Position numbers and translations under genes: made by a program
Source: Burkholderia pseudomultivorans
Lineage (GTDB): Bacteria; Pseudomonadota; Gammaproteobacteria; Burkholderiales; Burkholderiaceae
DNA: 64,000 bases
Direction of reading: 5' to 3'
NCBI RefSeq assembly: GCF_902499075.1
Contig: NZ_CABVPP010000006.1
Span: 62,001 to 126,000, forward strand
The notes under the pieces: generated by a model
Databases searched by the model: none
The model's input: the letters and a program-made list of their open reading frames with translations, nothing else
Told to the model about the DNA's origin: nothing
Shown here: positions 16,211 to 25,807 of the stretch, in pieces
How the letters are laid out: each line of letters opens with the position of its first letter
Position numbering within the stretch: position 1 is the first letter of the stretch

Positions 16211-18796
16211 ATGCTTGAAAACTTTCGTGCTCACGTGGCCGCCCGCGCCGCGCTCGGTATTCCTCCCCTGCCGCTGACGGCTCAGCAGACCGCCGAACTG
16301 GTCGAACTGCTGACCAACCCGCCGGCCGGCGAAGAGCAGACGCTGCTCGACCTGATCACCCACCGCGTGCCCGCCGGCGTGGACGAAGCTGCCCGCGTGA
16401 AGGCCGGCTTCCTGGCCGCCGTCGCCAAGGGCGAAACCGCCTGCCCGCTGATCTCGCGCGCCCGCGCCACCGAACTGCTCGGCACGATGCTGGGCGGCTA
16501 CAACATCCAGCCGCTGATCGAGCTGCTGTCCGACGCCGAAGTCGGCGCGACCGCCGCCGACGCGCTGAAGAAAACCCTGCTGATGTTCGACCAGTTCCAT
16601 GACGTGAAGGAACTCGCCGACAAGGGCAATGCGAACGCGAAGGCCGTGATGCAGAGCTGGGCCGACGCCGAATGGTTCACGAGCCGTCCGGAAGTGCCGG
16701 AAAGCCTGACCATCACCGTCTTCAAGGTCACCGGCGAGACCAATACCGACGACCTGTCGCCGGCGCCGGACGCGACCACCCGCCCGGACATCCCGCTGCA
16801 CGCGCTGGCGATGCTGAAGAACGCCCGCCCCGGCATCACGCCGGAAGAAGACGGCAAGCGCGGCCCGGTCAAGTTCATCGAATCGCTGAAGGAAAAGGGC
16901 CATCTGGTCGCCTATGTGGGCGACGTGGTCGGCACCGGCTCCTCGCGCAAGTCGGCCACCAACTCGGTGCTGTGGTTCACCGGCGAAGACATCCCCTACG
17001 TCCCGAACAAGCGTTTCGGCGGTGTGTGCCTCGGCGGCAAGATCGCCCCGATCTTCTACAACACGATGGAAGATGCCGGCGCGCTGCCGATCGAACTCGA
17101 CGTGTCGAAGATGGAAATGGGCGACGTGGTCGAACTGCGCCCGTACGAAGGCAAGGCGCTGAAGAACGGCGAAGTGATCGCCGAATTCCAGGTCAAGTCC
17201 GACGTGCTGTTCGACGAAGTGCGCGCCGGCGGCCGGATTCCGCTGATCGTCGGCCGCGGCCTGACCGCAAAGGCGCGTGAAGCGCTGGGCCTGCCGCCGT
17301 CGACGCTGTTCCGCCTGCCGCACCAGCCGGCCGACAGCGGCAAGGGCTTCTCGCTCGCGCAGAAGATGGTCGGCCGCGCATGCGGCCTGCCGGAAGGCCA
17401 GGGCGTCCGTCCGGGCACGTACTGCGAACCGAAGATGACCTCGGTCGGCTCGCAGGACACCACCGGCCCGATGACGCGCGACGAACTGAAGGATCTCGCC
17501 TGCCTCGGCTTCTCGGCCGACCTCGTGATGCAGTCGTTCTGCCACACCGCCGCCTATCCGAAGCCGGTGGACGTGAAGACGCACCAGACGCTGCCGAACT
17601 TCATCAGCACGCGCGGCGGCATCGCGCTGCGTCCGGGCGACGGCGTGATCCACTCGTGGCTGAACCGCATGCTGCTGCCCGACACCGTCGGCACCGGCGG
17701 CGACTCGCACACGCGCTTCCCGATCGGCATCAGCTTCCCGGCAGGTTCGGGCCTGGTCGCGTTCGCGGCCGCCACCGGCACGATGCCGCTGGACATGCCG
17801 GAATCGGTGCTGGTCCGCTTCAAGGGCAAGATGCAGCCGGGCGTCACGCTGCGCGACCTCGTCAACGCGATTCCGCTGTACGCGATCAAGCAAGGCATGC
17901 TGACGGTCGCGAAGCAGGGCAAGAAGAACATCTTCTCCGGCCGCATTCTCGAGATCGAAGGCCTGCCCGACCTGAAGGTCGAGCAAGCGTTCGAACTGTC
18001 CGATGCGTCGGCCGAGCGCTCGGCCGCCGGTTGCACGGTCCGCCTGAACAAGGAACCGATCATCGAGTACCTCAACAGCAACATCACGCTGCTGAAGTGG
18101 ATGATCGCCGAAGGCTACCAGGATCCGCGCAGCCTGCAGCGCCGCATCGCGGCGATGGAGCAGTGGCTGGACGACCCGCAGCTGCTGGCGCCGGATGCCG
18201 ACGCCGAATACGCGGCCGTCATCGAGATCGACCTCGCCGACATCCATGAGCCGATCGTCGCCTGCCCGAACGATCCGGACGACGTGAAGACGCTGTCCGA
18301 CGTCGCCGGCGCGAAGATCGACGAAGTGTTCATCGGCTCGTGCATGACCAACATCGGTCACTTCCGCGCCGCGTCGAAGCTGCTGGAAGGCAAGCGCGAC
18401 ATTCCGGTCAAGCTGTGGGTCGCGCCGCCGACCAAGATGGACCAGAAGCAGCTGACCGAGGAAGGCCATTACGGCGTGTTCGGCACGGCCGGCGCACGTA
18501 CCGAAATGCCGGGCTGCTCGCTGTGCATGGGCAACCAGGCACAGGTGCGCGAAGGCGCGACGGTGATGTCGACCTCGACCCGCAACTTCCCGAACCGCCT
18601 CGGCAAGAACACCAACGTGTATCTCGGCTCGGCGGAACTGGCGGCAATCTGCTCGCGTCTGGGCAAGATTCCGACGAAGGAAGAGTACATGGCCGATATC
18701 GGCGTGATCAACGCCAATGGCGACCAGATCTACAAGTACATGAACTTCGACCAGATCCAGGACTTCAAGGAAGTCGCCGACACCGTGCAGGTGTAA
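16211..18796 (+). CDS. acnB: Aconitate hydratase B
   Basis: An 861-residue aconitase B, normal length for the family, that interconverts citrate and isocitrate in the TCA cycle. The N-terminal HEAT-like domain (to ~160) is followed by the swivel domain ([20 protein letters not shown]). The catalytic domains carry the three [4Fe-4S] cysteines in [11 protein letters not shown] and [10 protein letters not shown]. AcnB proteins also bind mRNA when iron is low. It is monocistronic, with its own promoter and intrinsic terminator. It is strongly codon-biased compared with neighbours (uniform GGC, CTG, AAG), fitting high expression. Confidence 0.98.
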   Translation: MLENFRAHVAARAALGIPPLPLTAQQTAELVELLTNPPAGEEQTLLDLITHRVPAGVDEAARVKAGFLAAVAKGETACPLISRARATELLGTMLGGYNIQPLIELLSDAEVGATAADALKKTLLMFDQFHDVKELADKGNANAKAVMQSWADAEWFTSRPEVPESLTITVFKVTGETNTDDLSPAPDATTRPDIPLHALAMLKNARPGITPEEDGKRGPVKFIESLKEKGHLVAYVGDVVGTGSSRKSATNSVLWFTGEDIPYVPNKRFGGVCLGGKIAPIFYNTMEDAGALPIELDVSKMEMGDVVELRPYEGKALKNGEVIAEFQVKSDVLFDEVRAGGRIPLIVGRGLTAKAREALGLPPSTLFRLPHQPADSGKGFSLAQKMVGRACGLPEGQGVRPGTYCEPKMTSVGSQDTTGPMTRDELKDLACLGFSADLVMQSFCHTAAYPKPVDVKTHQTLPNFISTRGGIALRPGDGVIHSWLNRMLLPDTVGTGGDSHTRFPIGISFPAGSGLVAFAAATGTMPLDMPESVLVRFKGKMQPGVTLRDLVNAIPLYAIKQGMLTVAKQGKKNIFSGRILEIEGLPDLKVEQAFELSDASAERSAAGCTVRLNKEPIIEYLNSNITLLKWMIAEGYQDPRSLQRRIAAMEQWLDDPQLLAPDADAEYAAVIEIDLADIHEPIVACPNDPDDVKTLSDVAGAKIDEVFIGSCMTNIGHFRAASKLLEGKRDIPVKLWVAPPTKMDQKQLTEEGHYGVFGTAGARTEMPGCSLCMGNQAQVREGATVMSTSTRNFPNRLGKNTNVYLGSAELAAICSRLGKIPTKEEYMADIGVINANGDQIYKYMNFDQIQDFKEVADTVQV

Positions 18797-18845
18797 GCGG
18801 GTTGTCGCGCCGCGGCGAGTCATGCTCGCCGCGGCAAACCCGCCA

Positions 18846-18881
18846 CGGCGCCGCAGGCTGAATGCCTGCGGCGCCGTTTTT
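18846..18881 (+). terminator. Intrinsic terminator of acnB
   Basis: GC-rich stem GGCGCCGCAGGC (18847-18858), loop TGAAT, complement to 18875, then TTTTT (18877-18881). The stem can extend by one C-G pair. It lies 50 bases after the acnB stop. A textbook Rho-independent terminator. Confidence 0.92.
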
Positions 18882-19067
18882 CATGGTGCCGGCGACTCTC
18901 GTCGTAACGACAAGCCCTGCCGGCGCCCATTCATCAGACCTGAACCGGCTTTTTCCACGCGCCCCGGCACGAACCGGGCAACGCAGGCCCGCAATACGTG
19001 GTTTTTTCGCGCCGGCCCCGCGCGAAGCATTGACGCGGCGAAGCGGCGGCCATTACCCTTGCGCGCT

Positions 19068-19236
19068 GATGGTTCCCGGAGACGGGATCAAATGGGAACG
19101 CAGTAGCGGCAGCGATGCCGTCGATCTGCGGCTGCCCCCGCAACTGTGAGCGGCGAGTCCATGCCCACCGAGCCACTGGGACACCCGGGAAGGCCGGCAC
19201 CGGACGACGACCCGCAAGCCAGGAGACCAGCCATCG
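19068..19236 (+). promoter_or_regulatory. Cobalamin riboswitch
   Basis: The conserved B12-riboswitch blocks appear in order: GGGAA (19094-19098), CCCCGCAACTGTGA (about 19136-19149), GCCACTGGG (19172-19180), CCGGGAAGG, and the B12 box AGCCAGGAGACC (19217-19228). It lies upstream of a BtuB-type receptor on the same strand. A weak promoter candidate TTGACG (19030-19035) with TACCCT (19054-19059) precedes it. Adenosylcobalamin binding should lower expression of the receptor. Confidence 0.93.
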
Positions 19237-19254
19237 ACCGAGGTCCAAGCAGCC

Positions 19255-19309
19255 GCAACGGGCGGGGTGTCCCGATGCGCAAGCGCCGCCGTCGGCGGTC
19301 GCCCGTTGC
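19255..19309 (+). promoter_or_regulatory. Candidate riboswitch expression platform
   Basis: A perfect 10-bp long-range stem, GCAACGGGCG (19255-19264) with CGCCCGTTGC (19300-19309), 19 bases after the riboswitch core and enclosing a smaller GCCGCC/GGCGG hairpin. No T-run follows directly. It could be a Rho-type or structural switch element. Confidence 0.4.
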
Positions 19310-19339
19310 AAGGACGGCCCGACCTCAGGATTCCGTCAG

Positions 19340-19507
19340 ATGTCCATCGTTCCCGATTCCGCTTTCGCGCCGAAAGCGTCGTGCCGGCACGCGGCACGCG
19401 TGCGCGCCTGCTCCCGTGTCGTCGCGCCCGATCCGGCCGCGCACGCCGAACCCGACCACGACACCGCCCGCCGCCCGTTCACGCGCGCGGCCCGCGCAGC
19501 ACGATAA
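19340..19507 (+). CDS. Possible 55-codon leader ORF
   Basis: A short frame between the riboswitch and btuB that starts ATG at 19340 and stops 13 bases before the btuB ATG. The product is basic (many Arg) with no domain, and CAGG lies 11 bases upstream. Its position hints at translational coupling, because btuB itself lacks a good ribosome binding site. It may equally be chance in GC-rich DNA. Confidence 0.2.
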   Translation: MSIVPDSAFAPKASCRHAARVRACSRVVAPDPAAHAEPDHDTARRPFTRAARAAR

Positions 19508-19520
19508 CAAGACCCGCTTC

Positions 19521-21449
19521 ATGAAACTCCGACATCTCCTCGCCACGTCCGCCGCCACCGCGCTGCTGTCGCCGCTCGCGCACGCCGCCGGCGACACCGC
19601 CCCGCCGCAGCCGGCGCAGCCCGCAGACAACGCCGACCTGCCGACGATCTCCATCACCGACACGCGCCACCTGCCCGAATCGTTCGACCAGCGCTATGCG
19701 ACGACGCAGGTGCTCACGCGCGACGACCTCGACCGGCTGTCGCCAAGCGATCCGAGCATCACGCAGGCGCTCGCGACGCTGCCGGGCGTGACCGTGTCGC
19801 AGAACGGCGGCCCCGGCGCGTCGTCGTCCGTCAGTATTCGCGGCTCGTCGGCGAGCCAGGTCGCGGTGTTCGTCGACGGCATCCGGATCGGCTCGTCGAC
19901 CACCGGCATCGCGCCCTGGGCGGATCTGCCGACCGAGGCGTTCGAGCGCGTCGAAGTCATCTCGGGGCCGGCGGCCGCCTCGTTCGGCGCGAACGCGATG
20001 GGCGGCGTCGTGCAGCTGTTCACGCGGCGCGCGGCGAACCAGCCGAACCAGACCACGGTGTCGTTCGGCGGCGGCTCGAACAAGACCTTCGACACGCAGG
20101 TCCGCACGTCGGGCACGGTGCCGTCGAGCGGGCCGCTCGCCGCGCTCGGCGGGCTCACCTACTCGCTCGGCCTGCACGATTACGCGACGGCCGGCATCGA
20201 TGCGACGCGGCCGTTCGCGTACGGCCACGAGGAAGGCCGCAACCCGTATCACGCGCAGGATATCGACGCACGCCTCGGCTATGCGCGCGACAACTGGTCG
20301 ATCTCGACGTTCGCGCTGTACCACCGCTCCGACCTGTCCTACGACAACGCGGGCGGCGCCGATCGCGAGCTCGACCACCAGTTGACGGCCGGCCTGTCGT
20401 TTCATCTCGACATCACGCCGGACACGCAGTTCGACCAGTCCGTCGGTTACTCGAACGATCGCCAGTTCCTGTACGCGAGCGACCCGGCGATCGCGACCGA
20501 TCAGATCAATTCGCAGCGCATCAGCACGTCGACGTCGCTGACGCACCAGGAACGCGGCTTCAGCCTGTTCGGCCAGCCGCTGTCGGGCGAGACCAAGCTC
20601 GCATACGATTTCACGCGTGAACAGGCGTTCCTGCCGGTCGATATCCCGAGCGGCGTGCCCACGCGCAACGATTCCGCGTTCTCGCTGCACCAGTCGGTGA
20701 CGCTCGGCACGGTCACGATGTTCCTCGCGGGCCGTCACGAGATCGTCGCCGGGCGGTCGGTGAACACGGGCAACGCGGCGCTGTCGTGGGCGATCACGCC
20801 GGTCTACACCGCACGCCTGTCGTATGGCAACGCGTTCCGGCTGCCGACCTTCAACGATCTCTACTATCCCGGATACGGGAATCCGGATCTCAGCCCCGAG
20901 CGCAGCAACTCGGTCGAGGCCGCGCTCGATGCGACGACGTCGCTCGGCACGTTTACGGCCGCGATCTACGACACGCGCGTCCATAACCTGATCGCGTACG
21001 ATCCCGCGACGTTCCAGCCGGTCAACATCGGGCGCGCGCACATTCGCGGGCTCGACCTGTCGTACAAGGGAACGATCGGCCGTTCGACGCCGGTCAGCAT
21101 CGCAATCGGCCTGCTGAATCCGCAGGACACGACCAATCAGACGTGGCTGAATCGCCGTCCGCGACAAACGGTCAGCATCAGCATCGACCACACGTGGGAC
21201 GAACTGCATCTGCACGCGCTGAGCACCGGCGCGTCGCTGCGCTACGGCGGCACGACGTTCGACGATCCGGCCAACACGACCTATCTGCCGTCGTACCTGA
21301 CGGCGGACCTGCGCGCGTCGTACCGGATCAATTCGCATCTGTCGGTATCGGCGCTGCTGTCGAACCTGTTCGACCGTCGCTATATGACGGCCTACGGTTA
21401 CAACACGGTCGGCCGCGCTGCGTTCGGCAAGGTCACTTACACGTTCTGA
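19521..21449 (+). CDS. btuB: TonB-dependent cobalamin receptor BtuB
   Basis: A 642-residue outer-membrane receptor. It has a signal peptide (MKLRHLLATSAATALLSPLAHA, ~22 residues), a mature N-terminus with a TonB-box-like ISITDTR, and the plug domain (LPGVTVSQNGGPGASSSVSIRGSS; FVDGIRIG; ISGPAASFGANAMGG). A ~480-residue beta barrel ends in TYTF with the terminal Phe needed for outer-membrane assembly. The preceding cobalamin riboswitch identifies the substrate as vitamin B12 or a precursor. The frame is open upstream to 19146, but the signal peptide fixes ATG 19521. Downstream it converges with a PaaY-like gene across a hairpin. Confidence 0.93.
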   Translation: MKLRHLLATSAATALLSPLAHAAGDTAPPQPAQPADNADLPTISITDTRHLPESFDQRYATTQVLTRDDLDRLSPSDPSITQALATLPGVTVSQNGGPGASSSVSIRGSSASQVAVFVDGIRIGSSTTGIAPWADLPTEAFERVEVISGPAAASFGANAMGGVVQLFTRRAANQPNQTTVSFGGGSNKTFDTQVRTSGTVPSSGPLAALGGLTYSLGLHDYATAGIDATRPFAYGHEEGRNPYHAQDIDARLGYARDNWSISTFALYHRSDLSYDNAGGADRELDHQLTAGLSFHLDITPDTQFDQSVGYSNDRQFLYASDPAIATDQINSQRISTSTSLTHQERGFSLFGQPLSGETKLAYDFTREQAFLPVDIPSGVPTRNDSAFSLHQSVTLGTVTMFLAGRHEIVAGRSVNTGNAALSWAITPVYTARLSYGNAFRLPTFNDLYYPGYGNPDLSPERSNSVEAALDATTSLGTFTAAIYDTRVHNLIAYDPATFQPVNIGRAHIRGLDLSYKGTIGRSTPVSIAIGLLNPQDTTNQTWLNRRPRQTVSISIDHTWDELHLHALSTGASLRYGGTTFDDPANTTYLPSYLTADLRASYRINSHLSVSALLSNLFDRRYMTAYGYNTVGRAAFGKVTYTF

Positions 21450-21479
21450 TTGTTTCCGCTCGTTCCGGCAAGGCCGGGC

Positions 21480-21509
21480 CATCGGTGCCGACGCTCGCCG
21501 GCACCGATG
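21480..21509. terminator. 11-bp hairpin between convergent genes
   Basis: Arms CATCGGTGCCG (21480-21490) and CGGCACCGATG (21499-21509) around 8 bases, 31 bases after btuB and 38 bases past the stop of the opposing gene. No T-tract; a shared bidirectional terminator is likely. Confidence 0.6.
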
Positions 21510-21547
21510 CGCTCGCGTCGTTCGCCGACTTTCACCGCCCGCCCCGC

Positions 21548-22075
21548 TCACCCGTCGACCTGCCTGAGCGTGCGCAGACAATCCGCCGCGAGCTGCTGAT
21601 AGATCCGCGTGCCGTTCGCCTTCGCGTCGATCTCCGCGTCGCTCAGCCGTCGCACCACGCGCCCCGGCACGCCCGCCAGCAACACGCCGGGCGGCACCTC
21701 GAGCCCTGCCTTCACGAACGCGCACGCGGCGACGATCGTCGTCGCGCCGATCGTCGCGCCATCCATCACGACCGCGTTCATCCCGATCATCGTGTCGGGT
21801 TCGAGCGTCGCGCCATGCACGATCGCGCCGTGACCGACATGGCTGTTCACGCCGAGCCGACATGTCTCGCCGATGCCGACATGCAGCACGCAGCCGTCCT
21901 GCACGTTGCTGCCGGCCTCGACCACGATCGCACCGAAATCGCCGCGCAGGCTCGCGTGCGGACCGATATAGCAGCCCGCGCCGATCGTCACGTCGCCGAT
22001 CACGATCGCGCCCGGATGCACATATGCGGACGCATCGACACGTGGACGCATTCCGTTGAATTCGAACAATGGCAT
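21548..22075 (-). CDS. PaaY/CaiE-type gamma-carbonic anhydrase fold protein
   Basis: A 175-residue left-handed beta-helix protein with hexapeptide repeats (IVIGDVTIGAGCYIGPHASLRGDFG; IGMNAVVMDGATIG). The family trademark metal-ligand histidines lie in VLHVG and SHVGHGAIVHG. Members include PaaY thioesterase and CaiE. In aromatic and fatty-acyl catabolism such proteins hydrolyse dead-end CoA thioesters; others are carbonic anhydrases. It lies 45 bases after etfA in the minus-strand unit. A CoA-recycling role near the steroid genes is inference. Confidence 0.8.
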   Translation of the reverse strand: MPLFEFNGMRPRVDASAYVHPGAIVIGDVTIGAGCYIGPHASLRGDFGAIVVEAGSNVQDGCVLHVGIGETCRLGVNSHVGHGAIVHGATLEPDTMIGMNAVVMDGATIGATTIVAACAFVKAGLEVPPGVLLAGVPGRVVRRLSDAEIDAKANGTRIYQQLAADCLRTLRQVDG

Positions 22076-22120
22076 CGGTCGGGGCGTGGGCTCAGTAGAC
22101 GTAATCGGCGAGGCAACCGC

Positions 22121-23092
22121 TCACAGCGCCGCGCAAGCTTCGGGCACGACGGCGAACAGATCGCCGACGAGACCGTAATCGGCCACGCTGAAGATCGGTG
22201 CTTCGGGATCCTTGTTGATCGCGACGATCACCTTCGAATCCTTCATGCCGGCCAGATGCTGGATCGCGCCCGAGATGCCGACCGCGATGTACAGCTGCGG
22301 CGCGACGATCTTGCCGGTCTGGCCGACCTGATAGTCGTTCGGCACATAGCCGGCGTCCACGGCCGCGCGCGACGCGCCGAGCGCGGCCTGCAGCTTGTCC
22401 GCCAGCGGCTCCAGCACCTTCGTGTAGTTCTCGCCGCTGCCCAGGCCACGGCCGCCCGACACGATGATGTTCGCCGACGTCAGTTCCGGACGGTCCAGCT
22501 TCGTCACTTCACGACTGACGAACTGCGACTTGCCCGCATCGGCCGCTGCTTCGATCTGCTCGACCGATGCGCTGCCGCCTTCCGCTGCAACCGGATCGAA
22601 ACCCGTCGCACGCACGGTGATGACCTTGATCGGGTCGCTCGACTGCACCGTCGCGATCGCGTTGCCCGCGTAGATCGGGCGCTCGAACGTGTCGATCGCC
22701 GTCACGGCCGTGATGTCCGAGATCTGCGCAACATCGAGCTTCGCCGCGATACGCGGCGCGATGTTCTTGCCGTACGCAGTCGCCGGCGCGAGGATGTGCG
22801 AATACTGCTTCGCGACCGTCATCACCGTCGCTTCGACATTCTCCGCAAGACCGTCGGCAAGCTGCGGCGCATCGGCCAGCAGCACCTTCGTCACGCCGGC
22901 GATCTGCGCGGCCGCATCGGCTGCGCCCTGTGCGTGGTGTCCGGCGACCAGCACGTGAATGTCGCCACCGCCGAATCCGCTGATCATCTGCGCGGCAGCC
23001 ACGGTATTCAGCGTCGCCGCCTTGAGCGACGCATGGTCGCCGGGCGATGCCGCATCGGCCACGTCGTGTTCGGCGATCACCAGAATCGTCAT
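22121..23092 (-). CDS. etfA: Electron transfer flavoprotein alpha subunit
   Basis: A 323-residue EtfA, normal length. The N-terminal domain starts [10 protein letters not shown]. The C-terminal FAD domain has [12 protein letters not shown] and the signature through [19 protein letters not shown] to [10 protein letters not shown] and ADYGLVGDL. With EtfB it forms the heterodimer that takes electrons from acyl-CoA dehydrogenases and passes them to EtfQO and ubiquinone. ATG 23092 is chosen because family members begin there. It lies 100 bases after etfB. Since Burkholderia usually carry other etf genes, this copy may serve the dehydrogenases in this region. Confidence 0.95.
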   Translation of the reverse strand: MTILVIAEHDVADAASPGDHASLKAATLNTVAAAQMISGFGGGDIHVLVAGHHAQGAADAAAQIAGVTKVLLADAPQLADGLAENVEATVMTVAKQYSHILAPATAYGKNIAPRIAAKLDVAQISDITAVTAIDTFERPIYAGNAIATVQSSDPIKVITVRATGFDPVAAEGGSASVEQIEAAADAGKSQFVSREVTKLDRPELTSANIIVSGGRGLGSGENYTKVLEPLADKLQAALGASRAAVDAGYVPNDYQVGQTGKIVAPQLYIAVGISGAIQHLAGMKDSKVIVAINKDPEAPIFSVADYGLVGDLFAVVPEACAAL

Positions 23093-23192
23093 CGTGTTTC
23101 CGCTCCGTCGTCTTTCCAGGCAAGGATTCAAAGCCCGCCTGCTTCACATTCGGTGTCTGCAGCGAGCCGAAGCCCGCGCGCGTCCCGCCGGC

Positions 23193-23942
23193 TTACAGCA
23201 CCCTGGCTTCGGTCTTCAGCTTGCCGACCAGCGTCGCCGCGTCCGGCACTTTCACGCCGGCCGCGCGCTTCGGCGGCTCGTTCACGGCGAGCACCTTCAG
23301 CCGCGGTGTCACGTCCACGCCGAGATCGTCCGGTTTCACTATTTCCAGCGGCTTCTTCTTCGCCTTCATGATGTTCGGCAGCGTCACGTAGCGCGGCTCG
23401 TTCAGGCGCAGGTCCGTGGTGACGACTGCGGGCAGTTGAAGCGACAGCGTTTCCGCGCCGCCGTCGACTTCGCGCGCAACCGTCGCGTTGCGGTCCGTCA
23501 CCACGAGCTTCGATGCGAACGTCGCCTGCGGCAACCCGGCCAATGCGGCCAGCATCTGCCCGGTCTGGTTCGAATCGTCGTCGATCGCCTGCTTGCCGAG
23601 GATCACCAGCGACGGCTGCTCCTTGTCGACCAGCGTCTTCAGCACCTTCGCGACACCGAGCGGTTCGACCGCCGCGTTCGTCTCGACGAGGATCGCGCGG
23701 TCCGCGCCGATCGCCAGCGCGGTGCGCAGCGTTTCCTGCGCCTGGGCGACGCCGACCGATACCGCGACCACCTCGGTCGCGATGCCGGCCTCCTTCAGGC
23801 GCACCGCTTCTTCAACGGCGATCTCGTCGAACGGGTTCATCGACATCTTCACGTTCGCGAGGTCGACGCCGCTCCGGTCGGACTTCACGCCGACCTTCAC
23901 GTTCGCGTCGACCACGCGCTTCACTGCCACGAGCACTTTCAA
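23193..23942 (-). CDS. etfB: Electron transfer flavoprotein beta subunit, TTG start
   Basis: A 249-residue EtfB with [19 protein letters not shown], the conserved [18 protein letters not shown] and the AMP-binding segment [29 protein letters not shown]. The start codon is TTG at 23942, with AGGAGACC 5-10 bases upstream, so translation initiation looks efficient despite the rare codon. It is the partner of etfA, 43 bases after an SDR gene on the same strand. Confidence 0.95.
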   Translation of the reverse strand: MKVLVAVKRVVDANVKVGVKSDRSGVDLANVKMSMNPFDEIAVEEAVRLKEAGIATEVVAVSVGVAQAQETLRTALAIGADRAILVETNAAVEPLGVAKVLKTLVDKEQPSLVILGKQAIDDDSNQTGQMLAALAGLPQATFASKLVVTDRNATVAREVDGGAETLSLQLPAVVTTDLRLNEPRYVTLPNIMKAKKKPLEIVKPDDLGVDVTPRLKVLAVNEPPKRAAGVKVPDAATLVGKLKTEARVL

Positions 23943-23985
23943 CTGCCGGTCTCCTGTCGCCTGTCCGGTTACGAGCCGCCGCGCG

Positions 23986-24774
23986 TCAGCGCGCGGTAAA
24001 CCCGCCGTCGATCACGAGCTCCGCGCCCGTCACGTAGCGGCCCGCCGGCGACACGAGATACAGGATGCCGGCCGCGATGTCGCGCGGGCTGCCGATCTTC
24101 GCCATCGGCACGTTGGTCTGCATGTACTCGAAGGCGCGGTCGGGATCCTGGCCCATCTGGCGGAACGCTTCCTCGAGCATCGGCGTGCGGATGTAGCCGG
24201 GATGCACCGAGTTCGCGCGGATGTTCTTCGCCGCATACAGCATCGCGTCGACCTTCGCCATCATCCGCACCGCCGCCTTCGACGCGTGGTAAGCCGGCAC
24301 GTCGGGACCGCCGACGATCCCGTACATCGACGACAGGTTCACGATCGACCCGCCGCCGGCCGCCTCGATATGCGGGATCGCCGCGCGCGTGCACAGGAAC
24401 ACGCCGTTGACGTTCACGTCCTGCACGCGCTGCCACTGCGCGAGCGTGAGTTCGTGCGTCGGCACGTTATGCCCTTCGATGCCCGCGTTGTTCACCAGCA
24501 CGTCGATGCGCCCGAAGCGCGCGGCGATCTCGCCGAACACGCGCGACACGTCGTCCTCGCGCGTGACGTCCAGCGACCAGAACGCGGCCTGCCCGCCCTG
24601 CGCGCGGATTTCGTCGACGAGCGCCTCGGCCGGCTGCGACAGCACGTCGAGAATCGCGACGCTCGCGCCGGCCGCGGCCAGCGTGCGCGCCGTCTCGGCG
24701 CCGATGCCGCGCGCCGCGCCGGTAATCACGGCCACCTTGCCGTGCAGGTCGAACAGTTCTTCGATCAGTTTCAT
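23986..24774 (-). CDS. SDR family oxidoreductase
   Basis: A 262-residue short-chain dehydrogenase: [12 protein letters not shown], Ser in NLSS, YHASK, and a C-terminal DGGF. A ~20-residue insertion before the C-terminal end ([20 protein letters not shown]) suggests a lid over a bulky substrate. ATG 24774 follows GGAGACAAG; the frame is open to 24813 without a better start. It is placed between the hsaD-like hydrolase and etfB, so it is probably part of a catabolic operon. The substrate may be a hydroxysteroid or hydroxyacyl compound. Confidence 0.85.
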   Translation of the reverse strand: MKLIEELFDLHGKVAVITGAARGIGAETARTLAAAGASVAILDVLSQPAEALVDEIRAQGGQAAFWSLDVTREDDVSRVFGEIAARFGRIDVLVNNAGIEGHNVPTHELTLAQWQRVQDVNVNGVFLCTRAAIPHIEAAGGGSIVNLSSMYGIVGGPDVPAYHASKAAVRMMAKVDAMLYAAKNIRANSVHPGYIRTPMLEEAFRQMGQDPDRAFEYMQTNVPMAKIGSPRDIAAGILYLVSPAGRYVTGAELVIDGGFTAR

Positions 24775-24819
24775 CTTGTCTCCGTATAGGTCGGGCCCCG
24801 TCGTCGAGGGCATCCGGCG

Positions 24820-25656
24820 TTATCGCGCATTTTGCGTCGCGAGAAAATCGAGGCATTCCCGATTGAAGTAAGCGGCATGTTCCACCATCACCCAGTGGCC
24901 GCACCGGTTCATCAGTACGACCCGCGCGTCGCGACAGCGCTCGACGAACTTCATCGCGCCGCCGACCGGGTTGAAGCGATCGTCCGTGCCCCAGAAGCCG
25001 AGCACCGGGCAGCGCAGCTCGCCGAGCGCATCGGTCAGGTTCGGCACGCTCATCGTCGACAGCACTTCGGTCGGCTGCTCGACGCAGACCTTCATCCGCT
25101 CGGCAACGAGCGCGTCGGTGACGATCGCCGGATCGTGCACCAGCAGCGTCAGCAGCTCGCGCATCGTGTCGTCGTTCATCTCGCGATGGGTGAACAGCTT
25201 CACCATCCGCTGGATCCCTTCCATCCGGAAATAGGTGTCGCGATCCTCGACGCCGCCCGGCGCCATCATGATCAGCGCGTCGACCGCGTCGGGATGGTCG
25301 AGCGCGTATTTCAGCGCGACCGCGCCGCCGAGCGAGTTGCCGAGCAGCACCGCCGGCCCGACGCCGAGCGCCGTCAGCTGCGCATGCAGCGCGCCGACGA
25401 AGAAATCGAGCGTATACGCGACGTCCGACGGTTTCGACGACTGCCCGTAGCCCGGCAGGTCGACGACGATCGCGCGATGGCCCGCCGCCGCGAACGCCGG
25501 GTAGTTGTGCTTGAAGTTGCTGAAGCCGCTGGCGCCCGGCCCGCTGCCGTGGATGAACACCACTGGCCGGCCAGCGCCCGCCTCGAAATGATGCAGGCGC
25601 AGGCCGCCCGGTACGTCGGTGAAGATGCCGTCCGGCGGCGTCGTGGGGGTCGTCAT
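24820..25656 (-). CDS. hsaD: Meta-cleavage product hydrolase (HsaD/BphD-like)
   Basis: A 278-residue alpha/beta hydrolase of the C-C bond hydrolase type. The oxyanion region is HGSGPGASG, the nucleophile Ser lies in GNSLGG, the acid is in WGTDDRF and the catalytic His in NRCGHWVMVE. These are the MCP-hydrolase hallmarks. In steroid catabolism the enzyme splits the HsaC ring-cleavage product 4,9-DSHA into a hydroxyhexadienoate and the C/D-ring propionate. GAAGGAGAC precedes the ATG. The hydroxydienoate-processing genes lie 4 kb to the right on the other strand. Activity on biphenyl-type substrates cannot be excluded. Confidence 0.85.
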   Translation of the reverse strand: MTTPTTPPDGIFTDVPGGLRLHHFEAGAGRPVVFIHGSGPGASGFSNFKHNYPAFAAAGHRAIVVDLPGYGQSSKPSDVAYTLDFFVGALHAQLTALGVGPAVLLGNSLGGAVALKYALDHPDAVDALIMMAPGGVEDRDTYFRMEGIQRMVKLFTHREMNDDTMRELLTLLVHDPAIVTDALVAERMKVCVEQPTEVLSTMSVPNLTDALGELRCPVLGFWGTDDRFNPVGGAMKFVERCRDARVVLMNRCGHWVMVEHAAYFNRECLDFLATQNAR

Positions 25657-25758
25657 CGCGGGTTGTCTCCTTCGTCGGTCGTGACATGCATGCCCCGATG
25701 ATTGCGCGCGCCGCGCCGGCCGGCATCATCCTTTCAGACTACGAAACCGCGCGCGCTT

Positions 25759-25771
25759 GTTCCTATCATCG
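25759..25771 (+). promoter_or_regulatory. Candidate promoter core
   Basis: GTTCCTATCATCG, differing at one base from GTTCCTACCATCG at 3583-3595 upstream of the SnoaL-fold gene. In both places CAGAC lies 19-20 bases upstream. It sits 36 bases before the GTG start of the next gene. A shared activator-dependent promoter is possible. Confidence 0.35.
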
Positions 25772-25807
25772 GCCCCACTGAAACGGCAATCGCGACGGAG
25801 GCGGACG

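Noticed and set aside
16196-18823. An 875-residue open frame antisense to acnB
   Set aside because: It is the mirror of a certain, highly codon-biased gene. It is His/Arg/Val-rich, typical of shadow frames in GC-rich DNA, and has no domain.
19479-21863. A 794-residue minus-strand frame across btuB
   Set aside because: Arg- and Val-rich antisense of a clear TonB-dependent receptor with signal peptide and plug motifs.
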